64,000 bases of DNA from assembly GCA_009712635.1 (NCBI GenBank), contig WASS01000018.1, positions 1-64,000 on the forward strand. The letters run 5' to 3'. A program made the translations under genes and the position numbers. The stretch is from Hungatella sp. Its GTDB lineage: Bacteria; Bacillota; Clostridia; Lachnospirales; Lachnospiraceae. The notes beneath the pieces are model-generated. The model was given only the letters and a program-made list of their open reading frames with translations. It did not search any database and had not been told where the DNA came from. Below, piece after piece: positions 28,488-37,689 of this stretch (the first letter of the stretch is position 1; each line of letters starts with the position of its first letter).

Positions 28488-28532
28488 GAGGCTGAAGTAA
28501 AACGTTCCTTGTATTTTACTTCAGCCTCTCTT
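28488..28532 (+). terminator. terminator between response regulator and kinase genes
   Basis: A perfect 15-base stem (28488-28502 with 28514-28528) and 11-base loop are followed by TCTTTT. It lies 18 bases after the regulator stop. Confidence 0.88.
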
Positions 28533-28580
28533 TTAACCAGCGAAAATAAGGAATGACATGAATACCAAAAAGAGTTATAC

Positions 28581-28609
28581 TTGATGCATTAGAAACACGT
28601 AAGTATATA
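28581..28609 (+). promoter_or_regulatory. promoter of the kinase gene
   Basis: TTGATG (28581-28586), 17-base spacer, TATATA (28604-28609), 27 bases before the kinase ATG. It would allow kinase expression independent of the terminator upstream. Confidence 0.65.
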
Positions 28610-28636
28610 TCTGCACAAAATAGAGGTGAACACTCC

Positions 28637-30043
28637 ATGACACATTCTTTGTATTATAAATTTATTATGGGTTACTTACTATTTGGCCTTTTGGGTTTTG
28701 TAACCATTGCATCCTTCTCTTCCAGGATTACCGACCAGTATCTCCTTGGCCAGCAGTCAGAATGTCTGTATGACGAAGCCAATCAGATTGCCTCGTCCTT
28801 TAGCAGCATGTATCACGGAAAGGATATGAAGCTTTCCTCTTCCTATCCTGGTCTTGTAAATGAAGCGGATTATCTCCACGCCCGCATCTGGATTGTGGAC
28901 CGCCAGGGCAAGATCGTATCCGACAGCCAGCAGCCAGGTAAAGACGGAGATATGATAGAGAACTTCGACCCTACCATTATGGGAAATAAATCCTATACCA
29001 TCGGTAATTACTACAACGAGTTTCCTTACGATGTATTAAGCGTACATGCCCCCATCACAGGAAACTATACCACTCATGGGTATGTGGTAATTCATCTCCC
29101 TATATCTTATTTACAGTCCCAGAGAAACGGTATCTTAAACATCGTATACATTACCTCAGCGGTCGTATTCGGTTTTTCTCTGATTATTTTGCTGGTTTTT
29201 ACAAAAAATGTTTATATCCCCCTGAAAAAGATTACAGCGGGAGCCAACGAATATGCACAGGGTAATCTGACTCATCACATTGATGTGAATACAAGGGATG
29301 AGATGGGATATCTGGCTGCCACTTTAAATTATATGTCTGATGAGATCAATAAAATGGAGGAGTACCAGCGGACCTTTATCGCCAATGTGTCACACGATTT
29401 CCGTTCCCCCCTCACTTCCATCAAGGGATACTTAGAAGCTATCCTGGACGGCACCATACCGCCCCAGATGCATGAAAAGTATTTAAACCGGGTAATATCC
29501 GAGACAGAACGTCTCAATAAGCTGACACAGGGCATGCTGACCCTTAATTCCCTTGACTGTAAAGGATATTTAAACCGGACTAATTTTGATATTAACCGGG
29601 TCATTAAAGATACGGCTGCTTCTTTAGAAGGTACCTGCAATACAAAAAACATTACATTTGACCTGACTTTCTCTGACAGCATTCAGATGGTCCACGCAGA
29701 CCTTGGCAAGATCCAGCAGGTTCTTTATAATCTTATTGATAATGCCATTAAATTCAGCCATTCGGATTCTACCATCTATATACAGGCTTCCGGCAAGTAT
29801 GAAAAAATCTTTATCTCGGTAAAAGATACAGGAATCGGAATTCCAAAGGACAGCATTAAAAAGATATGGGAACGTTTTTATAAAACTGATCTGTCCAGAG
29901 GAAAGGACAAGAAAGGGACCGGACTGGGACTTGCAATTGTTCGGGAAATTATTCAGTCTCACGGAGAAAACATTGATGTAGTCAGCACAGAAGGGGTTGG
30001 ATCTGAGTTTATTTTCAGCCTTCCTAAATCAACTAGTTTATAG
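28637..30043 (+). CDS. sensor histidine kinase with HAMP domain
   Basis: 468 residues. Two membrane spans (about 10-30 and 165-190) enclose an external sensor domain; then a HAMP linker (about 192-245, ITAGANEYAQGNLTHHI), the phospho-His in NVSHDFRSPLTSIKG (about residue 254), N box NLIDNAIKF and G boxes DTGIGIP and GTGLGLAIVREI. Starts behind AGAGGTG. Likely partner of the OmpR-type regulator at 27760. The kinase resembles Firmicute PhoR/ResE-type enzymes, but the signal is not readable from sequence. Confidence 0.92.
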   Translation: MTHSLYYKFIMGYLLFGLLGFVTIASFSSRITDQYLLGQQSECLYDEANQIASSFSSMYHGKDMKLSSSYPGLVNEADYLHARIWIVDRQGKIVSDSQQPGKDGDMIENFDPTIMGNKSYTIGNYYNEFPYDVLSVHAPITGNYTTHGYVVIHLPISYLQSQRNGILNIVYITSAVVFGFSLIILLVFTKNVYIPLKKITAGANEYAQGNLTHHIDVNTRDEMGYLAATLNYMSDEINKMEEYQRTFIANVSHDFRSPLTSIKGYLEAILDGTIPPQMHEKYLNRVISETERLNKLTQGMLTLNSLDCKGYLNRTNFDINRVIKDTAASLEGTCNTKNITFDLTFSDSIQMVHADLGKIQQVLYNLIDNAIKFSHSDSTIYIQASGKYEKIFISVKDTGIGIPKDSIKKIWERFYKTDLSRGKDKKGTGLGLAIVREIIQSHGENIDVVSTEGVGSEFIFSLPKSTSL

Positions 30044-30061
30044 GAATACCTGTGTAATATA

Positions 30062-30116
30062 AAAAGCAGATAAGAACAGACGCCTTGATTGTCTGAACTT
30101 ATCTGCTTTTGTGTTT
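30062..30116. terminator. bidirectional terminator between kinase and blaI-like genes
   Basis: AAAAGCAGATAAG (30062-30074) pairs with CTTATCTGCTTTT (30098-30110), and inner bases ACAGAC/GTCTG extend it. A T run follows on plus and a T run forms on minus. It serves the two convergent genes. Confidence 0.85.
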
Positions 30117-30129
30117 TTTAAGAAATTAA

Positions 30130-30534
30130 TCACTTATGCTCATCCCGGCTGTCAGATATTCTCTTTTCTTTTTTATCTTTCAGAATACGTTCCAGTTCTT
30201 CGATCTGATCCATTGAAAGCTCTTCTTCCAGAAACTTCGTAAAAAGCATATTTAAAGCGCCGTCATAGACCTTTTTTAAGAAGGATTCATTTTCAGATCT
30301 GATGCACTCTTCTTCCGAGAGCAAAGGGTAGTAGTAATATACTCTGCCCTTCTTTTCAAACCCAATCACTTCTTTTTTGATGAGTCTTGTTATAAAGGTT
30401 TTTATAGTCTGTGCTGACCACATCATTCTGCCAGATAGCAGATTAATGATCTCTTCTGAGGTTATGGGATACGACTTCCATATAAGTTTCATAATTTCCC
30501 ATTCTGCTTCTGATATTTTTGGAAGTGTGCTCAT
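30130..30534 (-). CDS. BlaI/MecI-family transcriptional repressor
   Basis: 134-residue winged-helix repressor. The N-terminal half (ISEAEWEIMKLIWKSYPIT, then WSAQTIKTFITRLIKKEVI) is the BlaI/MecI DNA-binding domain; the C-terminal half is helical and probably dimerises. Relatives repress beta-lactamase or penicillin-binding-protein genes and are cleaved after BlaR1 senses drug. No blaR1 or beta-lactamase gene is adjacent, so its target and its inactivating partner are elsewhere or it works alone. Starts behind AAAAGGAG. Confidence 0.9.
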   Translation of the reverse strand: MSTLPKISEAEWEIMKLIWKSYPITSEEIINLLSGRMMWSAQTIKTFITRLIKKEVIGFEKKGRVYYYYPLLSEEECIRSENESFLKKVYDGALNMLFTKFLEEELSMDQIEELERILKDKKEKRISDSRDEHK

Positions 30535-30576
30535 ATATATAACTCCTTTTATGTCTGCATTTGTAAGCTGTATCTT

Positions 30577-30605
30577 AGTTTAATCCTGGAAAGTATGTTT
30601 GTCAA
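30577..30605 (-). promoter_or_regulatory. promoter of the BlaI-type gene
   Basis: Minus-strand TTGACA (30600-30605), 17-base spacer, TAAACT (30577-30582). TACA motifs repeat just downstream (near 30559-30573), the core of BlaI/MecI operators, though not as a clean palindrome. Autoregulation is possible. Confidence 0.7.
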
Positions 30606-30647
30606 TTCACAATTACAGGGGATTGATGCAATTCTTTCAATAAACAG

Positions 30648-30691
30648 AAAAGCACGCCAGCCTCCTGAATCAGGAAAGACAGCATGCCTTT
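30648..30691 (-). terminator. terminator of the PIN-PhoH gene
   Basis: A long imperfect stem with wobble pairs and a CCTGA/TCAGG inner helix is followed on minus by a short T run (CTTTTCTG). It lies just past the stop of the minus-strand gene. Confidence 0.6.
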
Positions 30692-30706
30692 TTTATCAAT
30701 AAAATC

Positions 30707-32068
30707 TTATAATCGTTTTACCGCATCCATCGCCAGAACAGACCGTTCGCATTCCTCTGCCTGCAGGGTAATCTGCCAGCACAGAGAACTTCCTTTCATA
30801 TGCTCAGCCGCATAACTGAGTCCGTTGGTCCGTTCATCAAGAAACGGACGGTCAATCTGATTGGGATCTCCAAGCAGTATGATCTTTGTTCCTTTTCCTG
30901 CGCGGGTTATAATTCCTTTGACCTGATTAGGCGTCATATTCTGGGCTTCATCGATAATTAAATAAGTCTGAATGATGGAACGTCCGCGGATAAATGTCAG
31001 AGCCTCTGTTTTAATCAGGCCTCTGGCAAATATTTCTTCGATTTTGCCCGATAGTTCATCCTCATTTTCAAATCGCTTCTCCTCATTGGAATCAATGAGC
31101 TGTTCCAGATTGTCAATTACAGGTCTCATCAGGGGAGAGATTTTCTCCTGCTCGTCACCCGGAAGAAATCCAATGTCAGAATCAAACTGGGCATTGGGAC
31201 GGCTGACAATGATTCGTCTGTATTCTCCGGTTGGATTGTTTAAAAGCTTTTCAAGCCCTACTGCAAGAGAGTAAAAGGTTTTGGCTGTCCCCGCCATACC
31301 TTTAATGATGACTAATGGCGCTATTTCGGCAGGCTGCATCAGGGCTTCCTGGGCAAAATACTGACCCGCATTCCTGGGCGCAACCCCATAGGGCCTGCTT
31401 TTCTGGTAATCAAGAGGGATTATTTTATCTCCGCTTACTCTTCCCAGCACCGTTTTTCTGGTTGACTGATCCGCTTTTAATATTACAAACTGATTCTCAA
31501 ACAGCTTTGGACTGCTTTTAGCACCCGATTCATCGGTTATGTATACCCGATCTTCTGAAATTCCCTTTTTCTTAAAATCCTTAAAATTCTCCTCGGGAGC
31601 AAAAACCTCAATTCTTCCTGTGTATTGCTCCTCTCGCCCGGATACCTGCTCGGTTGTAAAATCCTCGGCCCGGATTCCAATAATCTGCGCTTTAATACGC
31701 AGCAATATGTCCTTCGTTACCAGTACGACCTCTCCCTCAAGTCCTCTGCATACCTTGAGAATGCGGTTATCCATTTTGTCGTCGGGAAGATCTGGGGGAA
31801 GAACAACATCCACAAAGTTTTTTTCAATCCTGATTGTTCCACCATGTTCCAGTTTTACTCCTGTCAGTAAATCTCCCTGATGACGCAGCTGTTCCAAAAG
31901 CCTTATGGCCTTTCTTGCATTGGCACCTGTTTCGCCTTCAGCCTTTTTCAAGTGATCCAGTTCTTCCAGTACAGCGACCGGAAGGACAACCCGGTTATCC
32001 TCGAAGCAATTAATGGCGTAAGGTGCCTGAATCAGAACATTGGTATCTACCACATAGGTTTTTATCAT
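30707..32068 (-). CDS. PIN domain fused to PhoH-type ATPase
   Basis: 453 residues. Residues 1-130 form a PIN ribonuclease domain (VVDTNVLIQAP, EELD, and later acidic residues, DNRIL). Residues about 230-453 are a PhoH ATPase with Walker A GMAGTAKT and Walker B YLIIDEAQNM, then LLGDPNQID. PIN-PhoH fusions (YlaK type) act as RNA helicase-nucleases, related to toxin-antitoxin-derived PhoH2 proteins. No upstream antitoxin gene is seen. A TATAAT -10 on minus at 32117-32122 probably belongs to its promoter. A single-gene transcript ending at 30648. Confidence 0.92.
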   Translation of the reverse strand: MIKTYVVDTNVLIQAPYAINCFEDNRVVLPVAVLEELDHLKKAEGETGANARKAIRLLEQLRHQGDLLTGVKLEHGGTIRIEKNFVDVVLPPDLPDDKMDNRILKVCRGLEGEVVLVTKDILLRIKAQIIGIRAEDFTTEQVSGREEQYTGRIEVFAPEENFKDFKKKGISEDRVYITDESGAKSSPKLFENQFVILKADQSTRKTVLGRVSGDKIIPLDYQKSRPYGVAPRNAGQYFAQEALMQPAEIAPLVIIKGMAGTAKTFYSLAVGLEKLLNNPTGEYRRIIVSRPNAQFDSDIGFLPGDEQEKISPLMRPVIDNLEQLIDSNEEKRFENEDELSGKIEEIFARGLIKTEALTFIRGRSIIQTYLIIDEAQNMTPNQVKGIITRAGKGTKIILLGDPNQIDRPFLDERTNGLSYAAEHMKGSSLCWQITLQAEECERSVLAMDAVKRL

Positions 32069-32215
32069 TTACCGGACTCCTTTGCAATTTCAGAAACTCT
32101 GGTTTCTGTAAATCTGATTATACCTTCTGCCAGGAACTCCTGTAATCACAGTATGGTAAAAGAAATGTAAAAACAGATTCAATTTTCTGGAATCCGGTTC
32201 CAGATATCCTAAATT

Positions 32216-32491
32216 TTATAATAAATGTTCCTGTTCATCCTCATTGAATGACCCGGACTGTTCCGGACCTTTAAAGAGCAGTCTTTTTAATGACCAGATA
32301 ATCATAATGGATCCGGTAAGAAAAAACAGGGTCATAAAGACCAGCTGAATCAGGTTTCTGATTCCGGAAGAGATGAGAAGTTCCGGAACCAGCTGAAATG
32401 CCAGCCATACCAGATATCCGCCTCCTACCAGTCTTAAACCCAGAGTAATGGGCGCAGGTGACTCACCCTGCTTCTTTTTGTCCTCACTCAT
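32216..32491 (-). CDS. small two-span membrane protein, unrecognised
   Basis: 91 residues with two hydrophobic segments (about 18-38 and 46-70) and polar tails, the C-terminal one acidic (NEDEQEHLL). I do not recognise a family. It follows the AraR-like repressor gene by 9 bases behind AGGAG and ends the sugar-transport operon. A short hairpin CTGGAA/TTCCAG at 32187-32203 may help end the message. Its role in sugar uptake is unknown. Confidence 0.7.
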   Translation of the reverse strand: MSEDKKKQGESPAPITLGLRLVGGGYLVWLAFQLVPELLISSGIRNLIQLVFMTLFFLTGSIMIIWSLKRLLFKGPEQSGSFNEDEQEHLL

Positions 32492-32500
32492 GTTATGCTC

Positions 32501-33586
32501 CTATACTCTGACACGAACGGATTTCCGTTCTACTGCCTCTGAATCAAAAAGATAATTTCCATTAAAGTATGGATTTTCAATCATGCGTATCATGTTTTCC
32601 GCTGCTTTTTTCCCCAGTGCCTCCATTGGATGGGGAAATGAAGTAATGGGTACCTCACCCAGAGACGCCAGTTCCGAATTATCAATGCTGACCAGGGATA
32701 GATCTTCGGGAATCATAATCCCCCTCTTCATGCAGATGCCCGACAGCAGATAAGCTACCTCATCGTTATAACAGACCAGTGCCGTACAATCTTTTAACCG
32801 GTCAAACAAATAATCCGACCAGGCTTCCAGATCATTCTGGCTCTCCGAATCAATCCAGACAATCCCCCTTCTGTCTATGCTGATACCAGCCTGTTTCATT
32901 GCCTTTACAAACCCCAGATAACGAAGATGTCCCTGCCCGTCATCACATTTAAAGATCCCCCCGATCTTTTTGTGCCCTGCATGAATCAGATATTCAACCG
33001 CTTTTTTGGTCACCAGTTCATCATGGAGTGCCACACAGGGAAATGAAAGCTGGGGATAACTGCTGTTAAAGAACAGGACGGGCAGCTGCTGTTTTGCCAG
33101 CCTGCGGTAGGAATCCAGATTTGGATTAGGCAGCGCACTTTTTGCCGGTTCCACAATCAGCCCGTCTATAAACCCTTTGTCTAACAGCTTATCAAGAATT
33201 TCTCCTTCTTTTTCAATTCTGTTTCCTGTAAATGCCACCTGCATGGTATAGCCTGCTTTTGACAATGTCTTTTCAATCCCTTTTAATACGGGAGGAAAAA
33301 TATAGCTGTCTACATAGGTACTGATTACTGCAATGTTCTGGTAGCGTTCTTTTCTCACTTCCCGGTTTCCCACTCCTAAATAAGTTCCGCTTCCCCGAAT
33401 TCTGGTCAGCATATTTTTCTGTTCCAATACATCAATGGCATGACGGACAGTCTGCCTGCTGAGTTCAAATTCACGGCTTAGTTCATTCTCTGACGGCAGC
33501 TTATCCCCGGTTTGGAACACCCCGTTTTGGATCTGCTCCATGACCCAGTTTACAACAGCCATATATTTTGCTTCCTGCGACTGCAT
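32501..33586 (-). CDS. AraR-like GntR/LacI hybrid repressor
   Basis: 361 residues. The N-terminal GntR winged helix (about 5-72, LPSENELSREFELSRQTVRHAIDVL) is joined to a LacI-type sugar-binding domain (about 82-355). This is the architecture of AraR, the arabinose repressor of Bacillus. Starts behind AGGAGAG, 22 bases after the permease gene, so it is encoded in the operon it probably controls. The palindromes at 37632-37685 are likely operators. Sugar specificity is not certain. Confidence 0.88.
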   Translation of the reverse strand: MQSQEAKYMAVVNWVMEQIQNGVFQTGDKLPSENELSREFELSRQTVRHAIDVLEQKNMLTRIRGSGTYLGVGNREVRKERYQNIAVISTYVDSYIFPPVLKGIEKTLSKAGYTMQVAFTGNRIEKEGEILDKLLDKGFIDGLIVEPAKSALPNPNLDSYRRLAKQQLPVLFFNSSYPQLSFPCVALHDELVTKKAVEYLIHAGHKKIGGIFKCDDGQGHLRYLGFVKAMKQAGISIDRRGIVWIDSESQNDLEAWSDYLFDRLKDCTALVCYNDEVAYLLSGICMKRGIMIPEDLSLVSIDNSELASLGEVPITSFPHPMEALGKKAAENMIRMIENPYFNGNYLFDSEAVERKSVRVRV

Positions 33587-33607
33587 CTTCTCTCCTACTG
33601 TCTTAGA

Positions 33608-34774
33608 TTATTTTTTTCTTTTGGATAATAAGTCAACCGTAACCGCTCCTAATAATACAGCTCCTTTTACGATTTTCTGAATATCCGTAGACCAGCCGTA
33701 AAGAGACATTCCGTTGTTTAAGATTCCCATGATAAATGCTCCGACTACCGCTCCTATGATGGTTCCAATTCCTCCTGATGTAGCAGCACCTCCAATATAA
33801 CAGGAAGCAATGGCGTCCATTTCAAACTGATCCCCTGCTTTTGGTGTTGCTGATGCATTTCGTGCAGAAAGCACAATTCCTGCAATTGCACACATAATTC
33901 CCATATTGGTATACACCCAGAAGAATACTTTCTCCGTATTAATACCGGACAGACGGGCCGCTTTGGCATTTCCGCCCAATGCATAGATCTGCCTTCCTGC
34001 TACAGTCTTACTGGTAATAAAGTGGTACAGGGCGACCAGAAGTCCCATAATGACCAGAACAAATGGGATTCCATTGTAACGTGCCAGTTTATAGAAGAAA
34101 AACCATACAATTATCATGATTACACCCACCTTGACAATTGTCTGCCACAATGGGTTGACCGGAAAATCGTATTTCTTTTTTGTTTTTATACTACTGATTT
34201 CTGATATGATAATAAAAGCAAATGCGATGAGCGCTGCTCCTATGGATACCAGATCCAGGGTTCCACCGCCAAAGGGTATTTTAACAGTTGGAAGAAAGCC
34301 TGCGCCTATGTAAGTATAATTTGCGGGAAGTGGACCTTTGGTCTGTGCCTTTAGAAGGGTATAGGTAAGACCCCGGCCCATAAGCATGGTTGCAAGTGTA
34401 ACGATAAAGGGAGGTATGGAAAGCTTTGAAACAAAAAAGCCAACAAACATACCGGAAAGGGTACCAATGGCAAGAGCTGCAATAATTGCAACCCACATGC
34501 TGGTTTTATAGTCTACAATCATAATTCCTACAACTGCTCCGCATACGGCAACAATGGAACCGACCCCCAGATCGATGTTACCGGTGAGAACACAAAGAAG
34601 CATGCCTACCGCCAGAATTACAATATAGCTGTTCTGCATGATTAAATTGTTAATGTTTGCCGGTGACATATTTTTACCGCCGGTCATTGCAGCAAAGATT
34701 AAGAAAACCACGATTAGAGCCAGAATCATACCATACTGCTTCATGTTTATATTAACTGTTTTCTTCTTATCCAT
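33608..34774 (-). CDS. gguB: sugar ABC transporter permease (GguB/XylH type)
   Basis: Membrane subunit of a CUT2-type monosaccharide importer, 388 residues with about ten spans. Typical CUT2 segments are present (GNIDLGVGSIVAVCGAVVGI, GGNAKAARLSGI, YIGGAATSGGIGTIIGAVVGAFIMGILNNGM region). Start set at 34774 (MDKKKTV) behind GGAAAGGAAG, immediately after the ATPase stop at 34777; the longer frame would overlap that gene. One permease serves both halves of the channel. Confidence 0.92.
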   Translation of the reverse strand: MDKKKTVNINMKQYGMILALIVVFLIFAAMTGGKNMSPANINNLIMQNSYIVILAVGMLLCVLTGNIDLGVGSIVAVCGAVVGIMIVDYKTSMWVAIIAALAIGTLSGMFVGFFVSKLSIPPFIVTLATMLMGRGLTYTLLKAQTKGPLPANYTYIGAGFLPTVKIPFGGGTLDLVSIGAALIAFAFIIISEISSIKTKKKYDFPVNPLWQTIVKVGVIMIIVWFFFYKLARYNGIPFVLVIMGLLVALYHFITSKTVAGRQIYALGGNAKAARLSGINTEKVFFWVYTNMGIMCAIAGIVLSARNASATPKAGDQFEMDAIASCYIGGAATSGGIGTIIGAVVGAFIMGILNNGMSLYGWSTDIQKIVKGAVLLGAVTVDLLSKRKK

Positions 34775-34776
34775 CT

Positions 34777-36324
34777 TTATTCTTCCTTTCCGTTGTCTTC
34801 CATGATACACTTCATAATCTTTTCCTGTGAAACCTCTTCCCTGGTAAGTTCTCCGCAGATATGTCCTCCGTTAATGACGTAGATGCGGTCACAGGTTCCG
34901 ATTAACTCCTGAAGCTCCGACGATATGACAAGAATGGCTTTACCTGCCTTTGCCAGATCATTGATGATGCAGTATATTTCATACTTTGCACCAATGTCAA
35001 TGCCCCGGGTGGGTTCATCAAGAATCAGGATATCAGGCTGAGTCATCATCCATTTAGCCAGGACAACCTTCTGCTGATTTCCCCCCGACAATGAGCTGAC
35101 TGACTGGTTGATGGAATTTGTCTTAACATTAATTTTCTTCCGATAGTTTTCTGCGGAAATAATTTCATCATTCTTGTTTACAATTCCTTTTTTGGAAAAG
35201 AAGTTTCTAAGAGCTGCCAGCGTCATATTTCCTTTTACAGTGTCTATGAGGATCAGGCCGTAGTTTTTGCGGTCTTCCGAAACATATGCCAGCTTGTTAT
35301 TAATGGCATCTCTAACATTTCTTATAAGAACCTGCTTTCCGTTTATCTTTATGGTTCCGCTGATTTTCTGTCCATAGGATCTTCCAAAAAGACTCATTGC
35401 CAGTTCCGTTCTTCCTGCACCCATCAGTCCGGCAAATCCCACTACCTCACCGGCCTTAACATGGAAGGATACATCCTGAATGACATGACGGTTGGGATCG
35501 TCCGGATGATATGCATTCCAGTTTTCTACCTCAAATATGTTATCTTTGATTTCACTGGTCCTCTCCGGGTAACGGTTGGTCAGTTCCCTTCCTACCATCC
35601 CCTTTATGATCCGGTCTTCATTGATTTCATCTTTTCCCTTATCCAGAGTCTCAATGGTTTTTCCATCTCTGATCACGGTAATGGAATCCGCAACATAGCT
35701 GATTTCATTTAGCTTATGGGAGATCATAATACAGGTGATTCCATGCTTTTTCAGTTCCAGCATAATGTTTAAAAGACGCTTGCTCTCTTCATCGTTTAAC
35801 GCTGCCGTAGGTTCATCCAAGATCAGAAGTTCTACCTGCTTTGCCATTGCCCTTGCAATCTCAATCAGCTGCTGCTTGCCGACTCCCAGGCTGCTCACCG
35901 GCGCATTTAAGTTTTCATTCTCAAGTCCCACTTTTGCCAGCATTTCCTGTGCCCGCTTATGGGTTTTGGTCCAGTCAATGACTCCTTTTTTTCCTGTCTG
36001 CTCATTTCCCAGGAAAACATTCTCCGCTACTGACAGATAGGGGCTTAATGCCAGCTCCTGATGAATAATTACTATCCCCTTTGCCTCGCTTTGTTTAATG
36101 TTATGGAACTGGCACACTGCTCCGTGATAGACAATATCACCGCTGTAGGTTCCATAAGGATAAACACCGGAGAGTACGTTCATAAGCGTAGACTTTCCGG
36201 CACCGTTTTCTCCGCAGAGAGCATGGATTTCCCCGCGTTTCACCTTGATATTCACATCATCAAGTGCCTTTACACCATAAAATTCTTTGGTGATGTGATT
36301 CATCTCCAGGATATAATCGGCCAT
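34777..36324 (-). CDS. gguA: sugar ABC transporter ATP-binding protein (GguA/XylG type)
   Basis: Double-cassette CUT2 ATPase of 515 residues. First cassette: Walker [10 protein letters not shown] (about residue 38), signature SLGVGKQQ, Walker [10 protein letters not shown]. Second cassette: degenerate loop [10 protein letters not shown] (about 297), signature [18 protein letters not shown]. This split, with an altered second Walker A, is normal for the family. Preceded by AAAAGGAG and by an intercistronic hairpin. Confidence 0.95.
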   Translation of the reverse strand: MADYILEMNHITKEFYGVKALDDVNIKVKRGEIHALCGENGAGKSTLMNVLSGVYPYGTYSGDIVYHGAVCQFHNIKQSEAKGIVIIHQELALSPYLSVAENVFLGNEQTGKKGVIDWTKTHKRAQEMLAKVGLENENLNAPVSSLGVGKQQLIEIARAMAKQVELLILDEPTAALNDEESKRLLNIMLELKKHGITCIMISHKLNEISYVADSITVIRDGKTIETLDKGKDEINEDRIIKGMVGRELTNRYPERTSEIKDNIFEVENWNAYHPDDPNRHVIQDVSFHVKAGEVVGFAGLMGAGRTELAMSLFGRSYGQKISGTIKINGKQVLIRNVRDAINNKLAYVSEDRKNYGLILIDTVKGNMTLAALRNFFSKKGIVNKNDEIISAENYRKKINVKTNSINQSVSSLSGGNQQKVVLAKWMMTQPDILILDEPTRGIDIGAKYEIYCIINDLAKAGKAILVISSELQELIGTCDRIYVINGGHICGELTREEVSQEKIMKCIMEDNGKEE

Positions 36325-36355
36325 ATTTCCAACTCCTTTTCTTTTTATCCTTCAC

Positions 36356-36390
36356 GAAAACAGGCGGCAGTCTTTTCCACCGCCGCCTGT
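36356..36390 (-). other. intercistronic hairpin between chvE-like and ATPase genes
   Basis: ACAGGCGGC (36360-36368) pairs with GCCGCCTGT (36382-36390), and on minus TTTTCG follows. It may act as a partial terminator or mRNA stabiliser, giving more binding protein than ATPase. It mirrors the hairpin after pstS. Confidence 0.6.
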
Positions 36391-36403
36391 ATGTACGTCT
36401 CTG

Positions 36404-37594
36404 CTACTGTGCCAGCTGTTGTTCTGTATAATAACCGCCATCAATAATAATCTTTTTATAATTGTCCTTGTCAACCGCAACCGGTGTACACAGATAAGAA
36501 GGAACTACCACCTTACCATTGTTATACTGGGTTGTATCGTTAATTTCAGGTTTTCCGCCTTCTAACACTGCCTGAACCATGGTTACGCATTTTTCAGCAA
36601 GAAGTCTGGTGTCCTTGTAAATAGACATGGTCTGATAACCGGAAATAACATTTTTTACTGCCATTAATTCTGCATCCTGACCAGTGATCAAAGGCCAGTC
36701 AACGCCTACTTTATAGCCAGCTCCCTCTAATGCAGCCTTGCAGCCATATGCAAAACCATCAAATGCAGATGCACAGATATCCAGCTTTTTGTCTGCATAG
36801 AAGCCAGTTAAGTAGTTCTCACAGTTTTGCTGTGCTGTTTCCTGAGACCATCTTAAAATACAGGTATCTTCAAATGAAGTACGTCCGGATTCGCATTTTA
36901 AGGTTCCGTCATCCAGATATGGCTTTAATACTTCCATTAACCCGTTATAGAGGAACAATGCGTTGTTATCATCAGGAGATCCCATAAAGAATTCGATGGT
37001 ATAGGATTTTCCTTCAGATTTTGCTTTATCTAACTGTTTTGATTCTTTGATGTAATTACCAATGGCTGTACCTACCCCCTTGTTATCAAAGGTTGCATAA
37101 TAGGAAACAGCATCTGTATCCATCAGCAGACGGTCATAGGCAATAATGGGGATTCCGGCGCTCTTGGCCTGAGCTTCCACGTTGACCAGAGCTGAGGAGT
37201 CGATGGATGCAATTACCAGACACTTAACACCAGAAGCAATCATGTTCTCAATCTGGGAAACCTGCATCTGGACGTCATCCTCTGCATACTGTAAATCCAC
37301 CTGATATCCAAGGGCCTCCAGCTGTTTCTTCATGTTTGCACCGTCATTGATCCAGCGCTCAGAAGACTGGGTTGGCATAGCCACACCTACTTTTCCGCCG
37401 CTTCCCGCTGCTTTTGCTGCTTCTGTTGTTGCTGCTGCCGCTGCGGTTGTTGCAGCTGTGGTCTCTGCCGCTTTGGTCTCTGCTGCTTTGGTTGCCGCCG
37501 TGGTAGCAGTTGTCTGAGACGAACTGCATCCAAATAATGCAGATGCCGCCAACACTGCACTAAGCATGACTCCAAGTACTCTTCGTTTCATCAT
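36404..37594 (-). CDS. chvE: ChvE-type multiple-sugar-binding lipoprotein
   Basis: Extracellular receptor of the importer, 396 residues. Lipoprotein signal with lipobox ALFGCSS (Cys about 23), an Ala/Thr-rich linker to about residue 65, then a periplasmic-binding fold of the ChvE/XylF group (VGVAMPTQSSERWINDG, IIAYDRLLMDTDAVSYYATFDN, TGQDAELMAVKNVI). ChvE relatives bind arabinose, galactose, glucose or xylose. Two adjacent ATG codons (37594, 37591) share the AGGAGGG site. First and probably most expressed gene of the operon. Confidence 0.93.
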   Translation of the reverse strand: MMKRRVLGVMLSAVLAASALFGCSSSQTTATTAATKAAETKAAETTAATTAAAAATTEAAKAAGSGGKVGVAMPTQSSERWINDGANMKKQLEALGYQVDLQYAEDDVQMQVSQIENMIASGVKCLVIASIDSSALVNVEAQAKSAGIPIIAYDRLLMDTDAVSYYATFDNKGVGTAIGNYIKESKQLDKAKSEGKSYTIEFFMGSPDDNNALFLYNGLMEVLKPYLDDGTLKCESGRTSFEDTCILRWSQETAQQNCENYLTGFYADKKLDICASAFDGFAYGCKAALEGAGYKVGVDWPLITGQDAELMAVKNVISGYQTMSIYKDTRLLAEKCVTMVQAVLEGGKPEINDTTQYNNGKVVVPSYLCTPVAVDKDNYKKIIIDGGYYTEQQLAQ

Positions 37595-37631
37595 TTCATA
37601 CCCTCCTAATAATTACATTTTAGTATATACA

Positions 37632-37650
37632 ATTTGCACATATTGCAAAT
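37632..37650 (-). promoter_or_regulatory. palindrome in leader of the sugar operon
   Basis: ATTTGCA-N5-TGCAAAT, perfect 7-base arms, lies between the promoter and the chvE start. Candidate operator for the AraR-like repressor or a second regulator. Confidence 0.55.
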
Positions 37651-37664
37651 ATGTATTTTGTTTG

Positions 37665-37689
37665 ATTCGACATGTTTTGTCGAATTATA
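37665..37689 (-). promoter_or_regulatory. promoter -10 overlapped by palindromic operator
   Basis: A TATAAT -10 on minus (37684-37689) has no good -35. A perfect palindrome ATTCGACA-N5-TGTCGAAT (37665-37685) overlaps its downstream edge. A third inverted repeat AGTTGT-N4-ACAACT lies far upstream at 37836-37851. The position suits repression; binding by the AraR-like protein is inferred. The remainder of 37690-37900 is A/T rich with no gene. Confidence 0.65.

Noticed and set aside
37387-37575. Repeats in the ChvE-type linker region as a tandem-repeat or CRISPR array
   Set aside because: Repeats are irregular GCn/ACn codons of a Thr/Ala-rich linker and match the same feature in pstS and yclQ.
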